Assembly (NCBI RefSeq): GCF_000219625.1
Contig: NC_018215.1
Coordinates: 248,001-312,000 of the forward strand
Length of the DNA: 64,000 bases
From: Zymoseptoria tritici IPO323
Lineage: Eukaryota > Ascomycota > Dothideomycetes > Mycosphaerellales > Mycosphaerellaceae
Direction of reading: 5' to 3'
The notes under the pieces were generated by a model. The model saw only the letters and a list, made by a program, of their open reading frames with translations. It had not been told where the DNA came from and did not search any database. Position 1 is the stretch's first letter. Each line of letters begins with the position of its first letter. Below, in pieces: positions 34,324 through 46,801 of this stretch. Position numbers and translations under genes: made by a program.

Positions 34324-35078
34324 TTTGTTTGTTTGTTTGTTTGTTTGTTTGTTCCATTTACGTCCTGTAGGAGTCTATGACTATGTAGGACGGCTGTCTC
34401 GCGACAGCAGTCTATCTATGTACAATCGTTGTTCTCTCGTATCTCTTGACCTTAGGGAAAGACCCGTGCCTAGGATAGTAGCTAGCTAGTATCGAAGGAC
34501 TTTAAAGAAAGACAAATAAGGAAAAGTAAAAGGAGTGTAGGCTAGACGGTCTCGTCTTCGCCTCTTGCTAGGTGCCAGGACCTAGAAGCAATCTTTGTAT
34601 CTGAGAGAAAGGTAGTGAGGTGTTTCCGGAGTTCCTTATCTTCTACTATTTCTAGTAGAGATTGTGCTTGTCGTAGCGGTAGTGGCCTAAATACATCGTA
34701 GATAGGGCAGCTACATACGAGGTGTTCTGCTGTTTCTCGTCGTCCGCAAGGGCAGTCTGGCGTCGTTGCGTGTCCAAAGCGATAGAGATAGGACTTTAGG
34801 TATCCGTGTCCTAATAGGATAGTATAGAAGGCACTAGTTAAAGCGCGTCTTCCTCCTATTCTATGTTTTCCTGGCGAGCTCCATGGAAATCGACTAAGGT
34901 AGCTATTTGTATTCCTAGGTACCTTATTAATCTCCCGTTGTCTTGCTATTTCGTATCGGGTTTTCCAGACGCTAAAGAGATCGTCTTTTGCGTAGTTAGC
35001 CCTCTCGTGTTCTACGAAATGCTTGTATTGTCGGAGTCGATAACAGAGTAGTTGTATCTGTGTTCTCTGTCGTTTTTG
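34324..35078 (-). mobile_element. 5'-truncated LINE copy at the G2 A/B junction
   Basis: Reverse complement of about 4408-5157 of the LINE, with the AAAC tail at its left end. CGGATAATAGTA (34312-34323) and CGGATTATAGTA (35079-35090) form a 12-bp duplication with one mismatch. A 62-codon antisense frame is identical in its product to that in the 12731 copy, showing how little both have changed. The A/B junction must have existed before this insertion. Confidence 0.92.
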
Positions 35079-35090
35079 CGGATTATAGTA

Positions 35091-37690
35091 CGATTAGTTA
35101 CTAAACGTATTCCTCTCTATCTACTTAATATCCTTATAGTTCGCCTTAACTCGCTTTATAGTCTCGTCCCGCTACTTTTAGATTTACGCTCTAAGCTAGG
35201 TTATATTAAGGCGTATAAGCTTTTCTAATTCGACGACGACTCTAGGGCTCTCCTACTTCTTATAAGTAACGAGTATAGTAGTAATATAGTTATTAGGTAT
35301 TAAGGATATAGCCGTAGGGAAGGCGTAGGGAATCTTACTATACTTATTAATAAGTCTAGAGGGTGTCTTATCCGGGGTAGTTAGGTCTATATAGGCCTTA
35401 CGTAGTATCTCCTAGTTACTAGCCTTAGTATATTTAAGGGAACCGTCTATATATATAGCTACGAACTAAGAAAGAATCGTATAACGCTCGGTTTAAGCCT
35501 TAGTATTAATACCGTATAGTAGATATAGGACTATAATACGAATATCTCTAGCCCTATAAGGAATATACTCCTACTTAAGCTTATAGCGATCTAAGAAGTA
35601 CTAAGGTAGTACTATAGTATCGATCTTCTATACTATACTATCTACGTAATTATTAGCTCTTATCTACTAGTACTATTCCTAAAAGATCTCCTTATTATAT
35701 ATTCCTTTAACGAGAATTATATAGTCCTTTAGGCCTTTGTTCGTTAAGGAGATAGTGCCCTAAATCTAGTTAATACCGCGATTCTCTTCGACTATACGGC
35801 TAACTATAAGGTTAATATACTTAAAAGTAGTATTATTGCCCTTCTTTATACTTTTTATATAGTAGGGATAGGATACTAGCTAGTACTTATAGTCGCCTCG
35901 TAGAAGGATATATATTAGCTAGTATAAGATATCCTAGCGAATAAGTTACTAGACCTAAGAGTAGTATTTTATACGAAGCTACCTATAGTTAGGCTAGCTA
36001 TTAATTTTACGCTAGTACTATAGGTATATATCTATCTCCTCGTCGATAATTTTACGAAGCTCCTTATCCTTCCTAATCTATATAAAGAGGGGGAAGTTAA
36101 GTATACTACTATTCTTAAACTTACGCTCCTAAGGGCCTATTAATAGTAGTACTTAGCGAGCCGTATTAAAGAAGTCCTTATAGTTAAGCTAGCCGAGTTG
36201 TCTATATAGGATATTATTATTAAACTAATATAGCCTAAGGAAGTCTAATAGTTAAGGAGGATAGGCGTCCTTAAACTATATCTAATATATACTAGCACCG
36301 GTCTTTAGCTAGCTAAGGTTATATATATTATACTTAAGGGTAGTAAGTCTAAAAAGCGTATTATTCTTTACTACTATATTACCGACCTTTACTTTTATCC
36401 TAAAGTACCGAAGGAGATCTCTTATATAATTATAGTATAGATATATATATTCTTCCTTTTTCTTCGTACTATCTAGATAAAGTAGCTATAGATACCGAAA
36501 TAGCTAGTTTAGGATAGTAAGACGCTCCGTACGCGGGAGTCTCTTAAGGCTATTAATCGTAGCGATAATCTAAGGTATCGCATTCTTATAATTATAGGCC
36601 GCTTTCGGCTATTCTATAATAGCTATACCGAGAGCGAACTACGTTTTAATTACTATCTAACTTACTAAACGAGCTCTTCCGATAGTACGAACTATAGGGG
36701 TAGAGTAGATACTTATAGAGAGACTAGGGCTAGAAATAGACCTACTAGAGTATAGCGTTTAAGGACGGTTAGAGCTACGTTTAGAAGGGGTACCGCGTAT
36801 AAGGAGATTACTAAGGTTAGCCGGTTTCTCCTTAGTTTTAGAGCGCGTACTTATAGCGGGAGGTACTTCGATCTACTTCTAAATACTAGATCTAGATATA
36901 ATTACCTTCTCTTTACCTTTAGGCTTATAGGGTACTATCTACCTATAACTATCTATATGCCGATTATAGGTATTACGTACGAGGTTAATCTCTTCCTATA
37001 GAGGTAGTAAAAGTCCTCCTCTATTAGCGACTAAGTAGAAGTCCCTAGTTATATATTCGGAGCTACTTAGATTAGAGTAGCCGGTTCCTATACCTTTACT
37101 ATATTACCGAATATATTCCTAAGAGATAAGCGAGGCTACTATTAAACTTCTATCGGCCTATATAGCGTACTTGTTTATTAGCTATTAGATCTATTTTACT
37201 ATATTCTTAGATTTAAATACGTATCGCCTTAGTTCTAGGTTCGTATCTATTACTTCCTAACCCTATGCCTTTATAAGTACGTTATAAATAACCTACTTAC
37301 GGTTATAGGTCTTCCTACTATCTATAGCTACTAGTACTAGCCTCGGATAGGTAGCGGTAATAGTATACTATCTAGTAAGTCTCCCGGTTCCGGAGGTAAT
37401 AGGAATATAGTTTATTAGTACAAAATCCTATATACCTACTATAAACTCTACTACTTTTTCTAATCCTAGTTCTAAGGTATTAATAATATCTAATACTACT
37501 CGCTCGCGGTCCTCTTCTAGTATATTCTTAAGAAGGCTCTCGAGTCGAACTAGCTCTCTAGAGTTCTATATAGTCGTAAAGGCTATATGTATTTCTTTAT
37601 TATTTATTAAGGGCGCGCTCCGGAGGTAAGCTAGGATATTGTCTATATTAGTAGTATTATACGCGGTTACGCTCGTTATTAAGGTATATT
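35091..37690 (-). pseudogene. G2 copy B ORF3: candidate 2OG-Fe(II) dioxygenase-like protein
   Basis: A collinear frame with heavy stops. The N-terminal part matches copy A ORF3. The extra part reads IR.DILY...YPYY then TTFK-Y-I-N at 35819-35811; Tyr and Asn are one RIP change from His and Asp, giving H-x-D. It continues as RGIN.I.GTISLTN and ILVKGIYN. About 87 residues later, at 35558, it reads EYIPYRARDIR (Tyr probably His; Arg residues follow). G1 ORF3 has the same order: QD..Y, PYY, TTFK, QGSVSLTD, IPSMH, LPYRSTG. The frame ends at the junction about 175 codons short of G1 ORF3. The 2OG-binding Arg is less clear here than in G1. Confidence 0.52.
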
Positions 37691-38366
37691 ATATACGCTC
37701 GGTATACTTATATCGTTTCGGAGTTATTTTTGCGCTAATGCGCTTAGTTAATATATATATATATATTATATACGCTCGGTACGCTTAGTATTATTTTACT
37801 TTAATACGCTTAGTTAGTAAGTACGTTAAGGAGGGGGTAAAGAGAAGTATATTAAGGGGAGGTAAAGAGGTAGGAAAGAAAGAAGATATAGTAGATATTA
37901 TAAAAGAGTCGGAGGTATAAGGAAGGTTAAGGCTATTAAGTAGGGTAAGTAGATAGAAAGTAGGTCCCCTACTTATTCGTAAATTATATATGTACTTATA
38001 CCTATAATTATTAGAAGTGCTCGTAATTATTAAGAAAGGCTTATTATTATTACGTCGGTAATTGTTACGTAGGTAGGTGCTCGTATCTTCTATCTCGTAA
38101 TTATAGTATAGCGTATAATTATCTAGAAAAGGTCGCCTAGCCCCTAAATAATTAATTTAATAACCGAGCTCGTAAATTGTAACTCCCTCCCCTTTAAGCT
38201 AAAGAAGATATATTTAGTACTCTCTAAATAATAGTAGATCGGTTATAGCTAATAGAGATACCTAGGTAATATCCTATTCTCCGTAAATATTTACTAGACC
38301 CCCTTTTTCTAATTAGTCTAGTAAATAGCTAGGCTTATCTAGTAGTACTAGCCTTCTAGAAGTATC
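37691..38366. other. G2 copy B spacer, unfilled SINE site
   Basis: Matches 24640-24927 joined directly to 25844-26300 of copy A. The sequence GTAAATTATATATGTACTTATA at ~37979 is the site that in copy A holds the SINE-like element. It includes a palindrome at ~38289. Confidence 0.75.
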
Positions 38367-39480
38367 TATTAATAGAAGGTAATAATAATAGCTACTCGCT
38401 TATAATTATATATATAAATTTGCTCGTAAATGTCCTTTATAAATATGCCTATAATTATAGTATAGAAGCCCTAACTAAAAAAAGCGCGTTATATTATTAC
38501 GAAAGGACTACTAGCTATATATAGGCTTCTTCCTTTATTGTTAGTCTAAAGATTCTCTCTCCTCTATACTTATACTATAGCTATTAGTAGTACCTAAGTA
38601 GCAATAATTCTACTTACTAAACTACTCTACTTAGTCGAGAACCTTCGGAACCCCGAACGCTCTTATAGTCTCTTTAAACTAGAAGAAGAGCGCGGCGCTA
38701 CTAGCGTCTAGAGCTATACTTTCTCGATTACGATCGATAAGTAACTCTAGGAATTCCTTAACGTAAGTTATTACCCTAGTAAAGGACTATTATACCAGTA
38801 GTATACTAACTTATATCCTTATAGGAGAAGCCCGGTATTAGCGTAGTTATAATCGAGTTCGAGATATTCTATAAGGTCTACCGCTAGGCGCTAGCTAGTA
38901 AAGAGCTAGACCCTAATAACTTAATAATAGCTATCGAGAAGGTATATAACCTATCCTTATATCTTACTATACTAGTATCCGGCGAGGATAGAGAAGGGTC
39001 CGGCTTTAAGTTCGAGTAGGTTAAGTATAAGGATATCGGAATGCGCGACGTAGTTATATAGGTAGTTATAGGGATTTAGGAGTCCGGTATAGTAGGTACG
39101 GAACTAACTAGGGCTACTAAGTAGTCTAGGGCTAAATAGTCCGAGGATAGCTCGGTCTCTAGTTCCGGTTCGAAGAATACTTAAGTCTAAGTTAGGGTAA
39201 TACTAGTATTATAAGTATAGTAGCGGTATTTACGTTTCTTAGGTTTCCCTATATTAGGTATTTCCTAGACCTTTAGTCTAGTAAATAAATTAATGTCTCT
39301 ATTAATATTATATATAGTCTTAGGCTTAGGAGCGCGATACTTATATAGTAGTATTAGTAGCTATTCTTCGATGTTATACGTAGTCTTAGACTCGGAAGTC
39401 TACTATATATAGTCTTAGACTCGAAGGTCTATTATTTAGCGATGTCGGTAGGTAGGCGCCCCTAGACTTTATTTCTTATT
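38367..39480 (+). pseudogene. Segment present only in copy B, with a degenerate antisense ORF
   Basis: Copy A runs directly across this point (~26300-26370). On the plus strand ~38620-39185 reads as protein in two pieces: LVENLRNPERSYSLFKLEEE...SITIDK.LQEFLNV, then VVIIEFEIFYKVYRQALASKEL...IAIEKVYNLSLYLTI and an acidic, Ser-rich end. The shift lies near 38800, where TACTAAC precedes TTATAG; a small intron is possible. No family is recognised. A palindrome of the G2 family follows at ~39259. It was either captured by copy B or lost from copy A. Confidence 0.4.
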
Positions 39481-39959
39481 TAGCGGTAGCCGTCTATTAG
39501 ATAGATAGTAGTAAGGACGGTAATAAGGTCGAGCCGGGGAGATTATTATAGACGAAAGAGCTTACTTAGTACGGATATAAATAATAAGATTAAGTAAACT
39601 AGCGATCTATATCGGTATACTTAGTACGCCTATAGTCGAGTCCGCTATATACTCTATATAGCTATAGGCGAGCCCGGTATATAGTCTATATAACTATAGT
39701 CGAGCCCGGTACGTAAGAGTCTCTTTTCTAGACTACTAGTCTAGGAAATAACTATAGTAAGTTAAGAGTATATATCGTAATGTTTACTAGACTATCGGTC
39801 TAGGAAATATTCTAATACAAATCCTAGTTATACTTAGATTCTTAGGTACTACGATCGCTCTTCTAGGGATAGTAAAGATTCTCTTACTCCCTATATAATA
39901 TTCGGAGGTTCTAGAGCTAGGTCTCTATACTATTTAGCTATAGGGTCGTCGCCCTAAGC

Positions 39960-42900
39960 TAAAGCCGGTTCTTCGTCCTTACCCTTAATACTTATAAGCT
40001 ATTTAGGGTTTATGTCCCCGGGTATTAGCTTCTTAAGTTTATTAACGTACTCGAGGTAGTCTATAGGAACTACTCGAAGTATATCCCTAGACTACGTACC
40101 TTAGAGCTCTACCTTATCTAGTTCTATAATCTTATAGGTACCGGTATCTAGGCTTATACTTATTACTTAGTAGGGCTCCTTCTATTAGAAGGATAGCTTC
40201 TTATAGGTAGACTTTCGCTCGCCTCTCTTTAATAGTACGAGCTGCCCTTTCTCTAGCGGCTTAGTATCGATATTATAGGTTAAATCCTAGTATTCCTTCT
40301 AAGTATCTCGTAGCCTACGTTATAGGGCGGTAGCTTCCCTAATATCCTTCTTAGAGTAGAAGATCTACTATACTTAAGTAGCTAGTAAGTCTTTAGTCGT
40401 CCGGACTATTTTCTAGTTAATCGTCCTCTAGATATCGTATCGTAGCTTAATAGGTAGAACGATATTAAATATATAGAAAAGACTTACTAGCGTACATCCT
40501 ATAGACCTATAAATAGTAGTACGATCTACCTATAGCGCTATATAGAAAAAGATCTCTAGCCCTTTAGCCTCCCCTATATATACTTTAAGAGGACGTTTAG
40601 AATATTAGGATGTCCCTATTTAACGAGACTATTTACTTTAGAGTAGTAGGCGGAAATACGACTAAGGTTCGGATCTATTTAAGCTAAAAGCTTAGGTATA
40701 TTACTATAGTTTTTAGGCCCTCTATTAAAGAAGATCCGGTTATAGGCTCTAGTACGTAAGAAGACGTCCTTAAAAAGAAACTTCGTAACCTACTTAGAAC
40801 TTACTTCCTAGTTCGCTCCCTTATTTATAATTCTCCCTTCCGGCTATCTAGAAAGAGACTCCCTAGCTATAATAATGCTTCTAGATCTATCGATATAGCC
40901 CATATCTATATACTATAATTTACCGATATAGCTATTATATCTTAGGTATAGTTCTAATATACTCGCTAGTCCGGACGATTAAAGAAGATACTTAGGACAC
41001 TTACCAACGAAATCCCGAACCTACTTATATAGTCCCTACTAGTAATACCAATAAGTAATCTTTATATAGGTTCCTTTACGTCCCCTATAGCCGGAGGTAG
41101 GGCCCCTATAGAGGGTACGGATAATTAAGTTCTACTCGGACTCCTTATCGATTATTCTATATAGTAGCTTATTAATCCTTTTCTAATACTATAGGTAGCG
41201 CTCTCTAATAAGGTAGCGAGACGCTTATTTCTTAAAGGCGTACTAGCTGTTCTTATTTACTCCTACTAGTTATCGAAGGGTTAGGAGGTAGTATACTATA
41301 TCGCGATAGAAGTCTAAGAGGTAGCTATTAATACTATTACGAAAAAGCTCCTCTTCTAGTACAGAGGTAATTTCCTCGGCCTTAATATAATTTACGTATA
41401 CTATATATAGCGTACTATTAATTATCTCCTTATAGTCCTACTTATACTCCTTATTAATATTATCGGACTAAGTGCGCGGTCGCCGAGATAGCGTATCTAT
41501 AGTACTATATAGTCGTCTAGAGACATACTTAATATTAAAATTAAAGAGTCGTATCTATAATAGCTATCTCGTTATTACTATGTTTAGTAAGTCCGTTAGT
41601 AGCCGGTTTAGCTAATAAACTAGCGTATTCGTGTCTAGCTTAAGTAGGAAGTATATACTATAGAGATAGTACTTTAGTTTCTTTAATACCTTTAGAACCC
41701 TAAGATACTTAAGCTTCCCTATATCGAACTTCCGCTTATTCGGCCTCTAAATACTACTTTTATATTAAGAAGGATATCTTGTCTTATAGTTATTAACATC
41801 TCGTTATATAAGGACTACTCTAAACCTATCCCCGGATATATTAATAGTAAGGATTATCTGTCCTCTAGTAACGTAGTCTATAGTCTTAAGGGCTAGTATA
41901 GTAATAAGAGCCTTCTTTAGCTTCTTTATCGATGCGTTATATTTAGCGGTCTAGCACTAGTATACGTTAGGCTTTAGTAGATTATAAAGCGGGGCTAATA
42001 CCTATATATACTTCTTAATCTAGATATAGAAGTATATAACTATGCCTAGGAAAACTTAAACCTTCTTAGGGTTATTCGGAGTAGGCTACTTAGTAATCTT
42101 AGGAACTCGTACTTTATTAGGGTATTAGCTATATATATTGTAGACGTACCTAATAATTAGTACCCTAGTCGAGAACTATCGCGACTTAAGAACTAATATT
42201 ATAAGCCTAGCTTTTTTAATATCTATAAGTACTATATTAAGGTTCGTAATATATTTAGTAACCTAGTATCGGATGCCTAGCTCTACTTCCTCCTTAATAT
42301 ATATAGTACGTAGGCCCTTAACTCTAATATTATCTAGCAAGGAGTAAGCTCGGTAATTTATATACTCCTAGAGGATAGTAGTTATAATCCTTTAGAACTA
42401 AGCGACTAAATTTATTCTACCTATAGGAATCCCTATATACCTAAATAGCCCGAGTAGCGTATAAAAGGAAGTAAGATCTCGGTAATACTTAGCTAAGGGT
42501 ATTTAATTATATCTAGAAAAGAGATTAATAAGGAAGGTAGTAGTATATCCTACGAAGTCTATAGAAAAGGAATCTACGTCCGGTAGTATATTAGTATCCC
42601 TTAGTGTTATATAGTTTACTTCTATAGCTAAGTTAATAAGTTAGTACTTCTTCTCCTCCTTCTTTTCCTTAATAGGCTTCTCGTCTAGAAGAGGGTCTTT
42701 AGCTCGTATAGGCTTTAGATTATCTAGCTTCTTTTATATAATAAACTAGGGGTTCTAGTATATACCGTAGGATAGCTCGATTACTCTATTATAGGCTCTC
42801 TCGTTAACTATCTATATTACTACCTTCTCGAGGTCGGCGGGGATAGGGAAGTTCTTATACTACTAGGCCTTATATAGAATTGTACGGATCTCTACTAGTA

Positions 42901-43400
42901 GGGAGACATCCTCGTTAAGGCGACTAATATACGAGAAATCCTAGGCTAGAGCTTTCTCTCGCTAGAAGAGATAGGCGTAGAAAAGCTCTAGCTCCCTTTC
43001 CTTAAGCTTAATTATAGTCTTAAAGCTACTTATACGCTAAGGGGTAAGTCTCGATCCCTTCTTAATATCGGAGAACTTAGGAATTAGGTACTTAGCGTCC
43101 TAAGGGTATTTACTTAGTAAAAGCCTAGCCTTATTCTTAAGGTATTTCTGTCGCTAGTTAAAGGTACTACTAGGGGGCTTACTACCGGTCTTATAGATGC
43201 TACTATCGATAGGCCTAATCTTATCCGCCTTACGCTTATATATAGTATATATATTCGGGATAGATCTAGTCTTATATTCCGCCTTCTACTATTAGTAGTC
43301 CGACTAAAGAATATCCGACTATTTAAGGAGTAGCGAGGCTATCCGAGCCTATAAAGCGCTCTCCTAGACTGTTTCCGAGGGGTTAAGGGTATATCTTATT
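39960..43400 (-). pseudogene. G2 copy B pol including integrase
   Basis: It aligns with copy A pol and adds 40451-41640. In that addition the minus strand reads LFNFNIKYVSRRLYSTIDTL (end of RNase H), then an integrase zinc region GYRGRKGTYIKITYWYY...GKCPKY (~41080-40950) and a core with IDMGYIDRSRSIIIARE (~40880) and LLAQIDPNLSRISAYYSKVN (~40660). The RT part keeps the collinear LLIDLF..YD and FLDD-equivalent region near 42330. The C-terminal GPY/F block is near 40190. Stops are very frequent. Confidence 0.8.
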
Positions 43401-43469
43401 AATATAATAGTCCGGAATTCTTCCTAAGTCCTTACTTCGTCCTAGGTACTAAGGAAATATTTACTAGAC

Positions 43470-46400
43470 CTAGGGTCTAGGAAAGGTTTTAAGTTAATTT
43501 CGACCGGTAGTCTCGTTCCGGACAACTATAAGTAATCTTCTAGATACTTAAATAATACTACCGCGTTACCGGGGTCTTAGTAGCCTACTCGTTTCCCGAT
43601 TTATTAGGCTTAGTCGTATAAAATACCTTAGTCGGGCCGTATCTATCTCTATATCCTTCTACTCTAGTAAAGGTAATTATTGTCCTATCTAGTATCGTAA
43701 TTATATACTCGAGAGACCTATCGTTATAGTTTATAGATCTAAGCCGTACTCATCTAGTCTATAGTCGGCTAAGAAGAAAGGGCGTAGTTCGTATAATAAG
43801 AAACGATAAGTAGGTAAGAACGCCTATAATCTTAATTAGTACCCGCTCTATAATACCTACGAAATCTGTATAACTACTAACTATATTTATCTAGATAGGC
43901 CGATAAGTATATATACTAACACCTACTCGCTTTACTATAGACTAGCTTATAATATTCCCTTCCGATTCCTTATTAATTATAGCTCGACGTTCCCTATATC
44001 GCTTCGGCCCGATAATATACTTAATAATAGATAAGGGTATAATAATATAGTCTTAGTCGTTAAAGGACAGCCTCGTATCTCTAGGGTCTTTATAGAGATC
44101 CTATATTAGCCTTAGGGGTATTATAATATATAGTTCCTTAACTATAGGGCTAAGGATCGTAGGGTTATTATCTTCTATCTCCTTAATAAAGCTATTATAT
44201 ATATAAAATCTAGAAGGTAGGATATACTTAGCGGTAGTACTACTAAGTTTAAACTCGACTCGTATCCTATACGAACGAAAAGGCTTATCTATATTATATT
44301 AGTATACTACTATAGTAGTAATATTGTCTTCTTTAACGATAATTAATAGTCTAGCTTCCTTAGTAGCTATTACGAAGTCTTCTTAGTTCCGAGTATAGTA
44401 CTTAAGAAGAACCCTAGCTACCGTAGGAGAAGTAGTAAGAAGCTCTCTAATAGGGATATTAGATAGTTATACTAGTATCCTATTAAGTAGTATCTTTTCT
44501 ATATCGAGTCTTTCTCGAAGGTATATATCCCTTCTCTATATACCCTTCTTAGTTATCGTAGACTTCTAGTTTTTCTTCTTCTTTAGTAGTAGGGGATTAA
44601 CGAAGCTATATATAGGTAGGATAGGGTCTAGATCTATACTTCTAGTAGAGTCTAGAGTCTAGCTACTATTTATAGACTATAGCTAATTACCGGTATTAAA
44701 TGTACTATTACTAGCTATTATATCCTACGTCGACTACGAGCCCTCTTTAACTACCCTTATATACTCCTCGGTAATAGGAATCTTATAGGCATTAGTCTTA
44801 ATAGATACTATCTTCTTAGGCTTTATAATACGGCTAGTATTATTATTCGGCTTAGTAGCTAGCTCCTTCCCCTTAGTTATATTCGTTAGCCTAGTCGCGG
44901 CGTTCGTAGAAAGATAGTTAGTATAGATCTAATTTATATAGGGGGTACGAGGGTCTTACTTATTAATATATACTAGATTATTAGGGACTATACTTCCGGC
45001 AACGATATTATACTAGTTTCTATTTATGTTCGTTACTAGAGCCGGTCCTACGGGCGGGCCTAAAGCTAGGCTAGGATAACTAGGCTAAGCTAGTAACGAT
45101 AGTATAGTATTTAAGGTTAGTAGAATAGGGCCGGAAATAAGCGCTAAGTTAAGGAGTACGTTCGGTATACGCGGCTAAGGGGTAAAGGTAGATATAGGTA
45201 GTTCGTACGTCGGCTAGTACTTCTTAGCGTCCTCGAGATTCGTATTAGTAGGCTAAGTAATAGCCCTTCCCTATACTTTCTTAATAGCTAGAGCTATTAT
45301 CCGGAGTTTAGGCTAATCCGGCTAGTTCCTAAACTATACCTTTTATCTATTAACGTTACCTTCTCGCCTAATATACTACTTCTTCTTATTATTACGGTAT
45401 GTCTATCCTATACTTAGGAGGTAGTTTATATACTTATACTCGTAAATACTATAGCCGGGCTTAAAGTAATAAAAGTATGTATACTTAGACTCCTAGTAGA
45501 AAGGATTAGAGCTATTCGACGCCTAATAGGGTACTAGTCTAGGCCTAGCTATATTATAAGAGTAGTACTCTAGGGAATTAGGAGTGTTATTAGTATATAG
45601 TATAGCTATATAAGACTTCGGAAAATCCCTAGGGGGGTTAATAGTAATATATATATCTTTTTTAGCCCTAGTACGTTTAATCTTAGTAATAGTTATCCTA
45701 GAAAGCTTCTTAGATAGGTCTTCTATATCTAGTAGCTTTTCTTTTAGAACGCGTAATAACTAGACTTTATTATTCGATATATCTAGTTTTAGATATCTCT
45801 TCTTAGTCTAGTTAACGAGCTAGCTAGCTAGTTACGTAGCTCTTACCCTTACCGTATAACTCCTAGTAGGCTATACGGCTAGTAATATACTTAAGTGTTA
45901 TATTATATAACGGAGGAAGCTAAGTATAGGAGGCCGGATTCGAGACGTCTACCTTAAGCTTATTTATAATCTCTTACCCTACTTCGGAAGGTAGGCCTTT
46001 AAGGAAGAGGTAGTAACGAGCGACCTCGTTATATTACTTAAGAGGTATCTTATTTAAAACCGCTCGAAACGTTATAATATACTAACGTAGGTTGTCTTTT
46101 TATCCGGAGACGTCCTAAACTCTTTCCTTTATATATAGTTCTTTAAGGAAAGGGAGACTATACTTATATACCTAGCTATTATAGTACCGGTAGTAGGAAA
46201 GAACCTCTTATTAGAAAGCTCCGTAGTCGTTACCGCTAAAGACTAAAAGACTTTCGAGTTAAGCCCGAATATCTAGAATAGAGTATTAAGTAGCTAGTCG
46301 AATCCTTTCCCTATTAGGAGTATATAATCCTTTAAAGTACGAATCGAAGAAATCCGCTATAGTCTAGAAGAAGGTCGAGGTATCTCTATCGTTAAAGGAT

Positions 46401-46801
46401 AGAGTACTAGGTTCTCCGGGGAAAGGTATATAACTACGATAGATAGGGGTACGGTTATTATTATAGGTAGCTATAGTAAGAGTAGTAATAAGATCTATAA
46501 TATTTATATTAGTAGGCTAGGAAGCGGGGACTATACTATAGGCCGCTACTACTATAGCCCCTTCGGTTAGAAGATATACCTTATTAGTCGACCCTTTAGT
46601 CGAATTAGTTATAAAGCGAGCCGAGGGGATCTTATTACTATTATAGAAGGTACGAGTATTAGGGGGTACCTAGAGAGGGCTATTAGTCCCGGAAGCATTA
46701 CCGGTACTTAGGGTATTATAAAGAATCTCTAAGGGAGTATTAAGATAGCTATAATAAGAGGGTCCGTCCGGCCTATTATTAGAGGTATTATTAGAAGATA
46801 T
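43470..46801 (-). pseudogene. G2 copy B gag-protease, heavily RIP-mutated
   Basis: It aligns base by base with 29060-32370 of copy A. Even the start codon has changed from ATG to ATA (46801-46799). The protease region lies at ~43980, matching copy A 29547-29536. It serves as a RIP-saturated reference for dating copy A. Confidence 0.8.

Noticed and set aside
35091..37690. Starship captain or tyrosine recombinase
   Set aside because: I looked for the R...H-x-x-R...Y pattern of tyrosine recombinases in ORF3 and did not find it. The block fits a dioxygenase-like pattern better.
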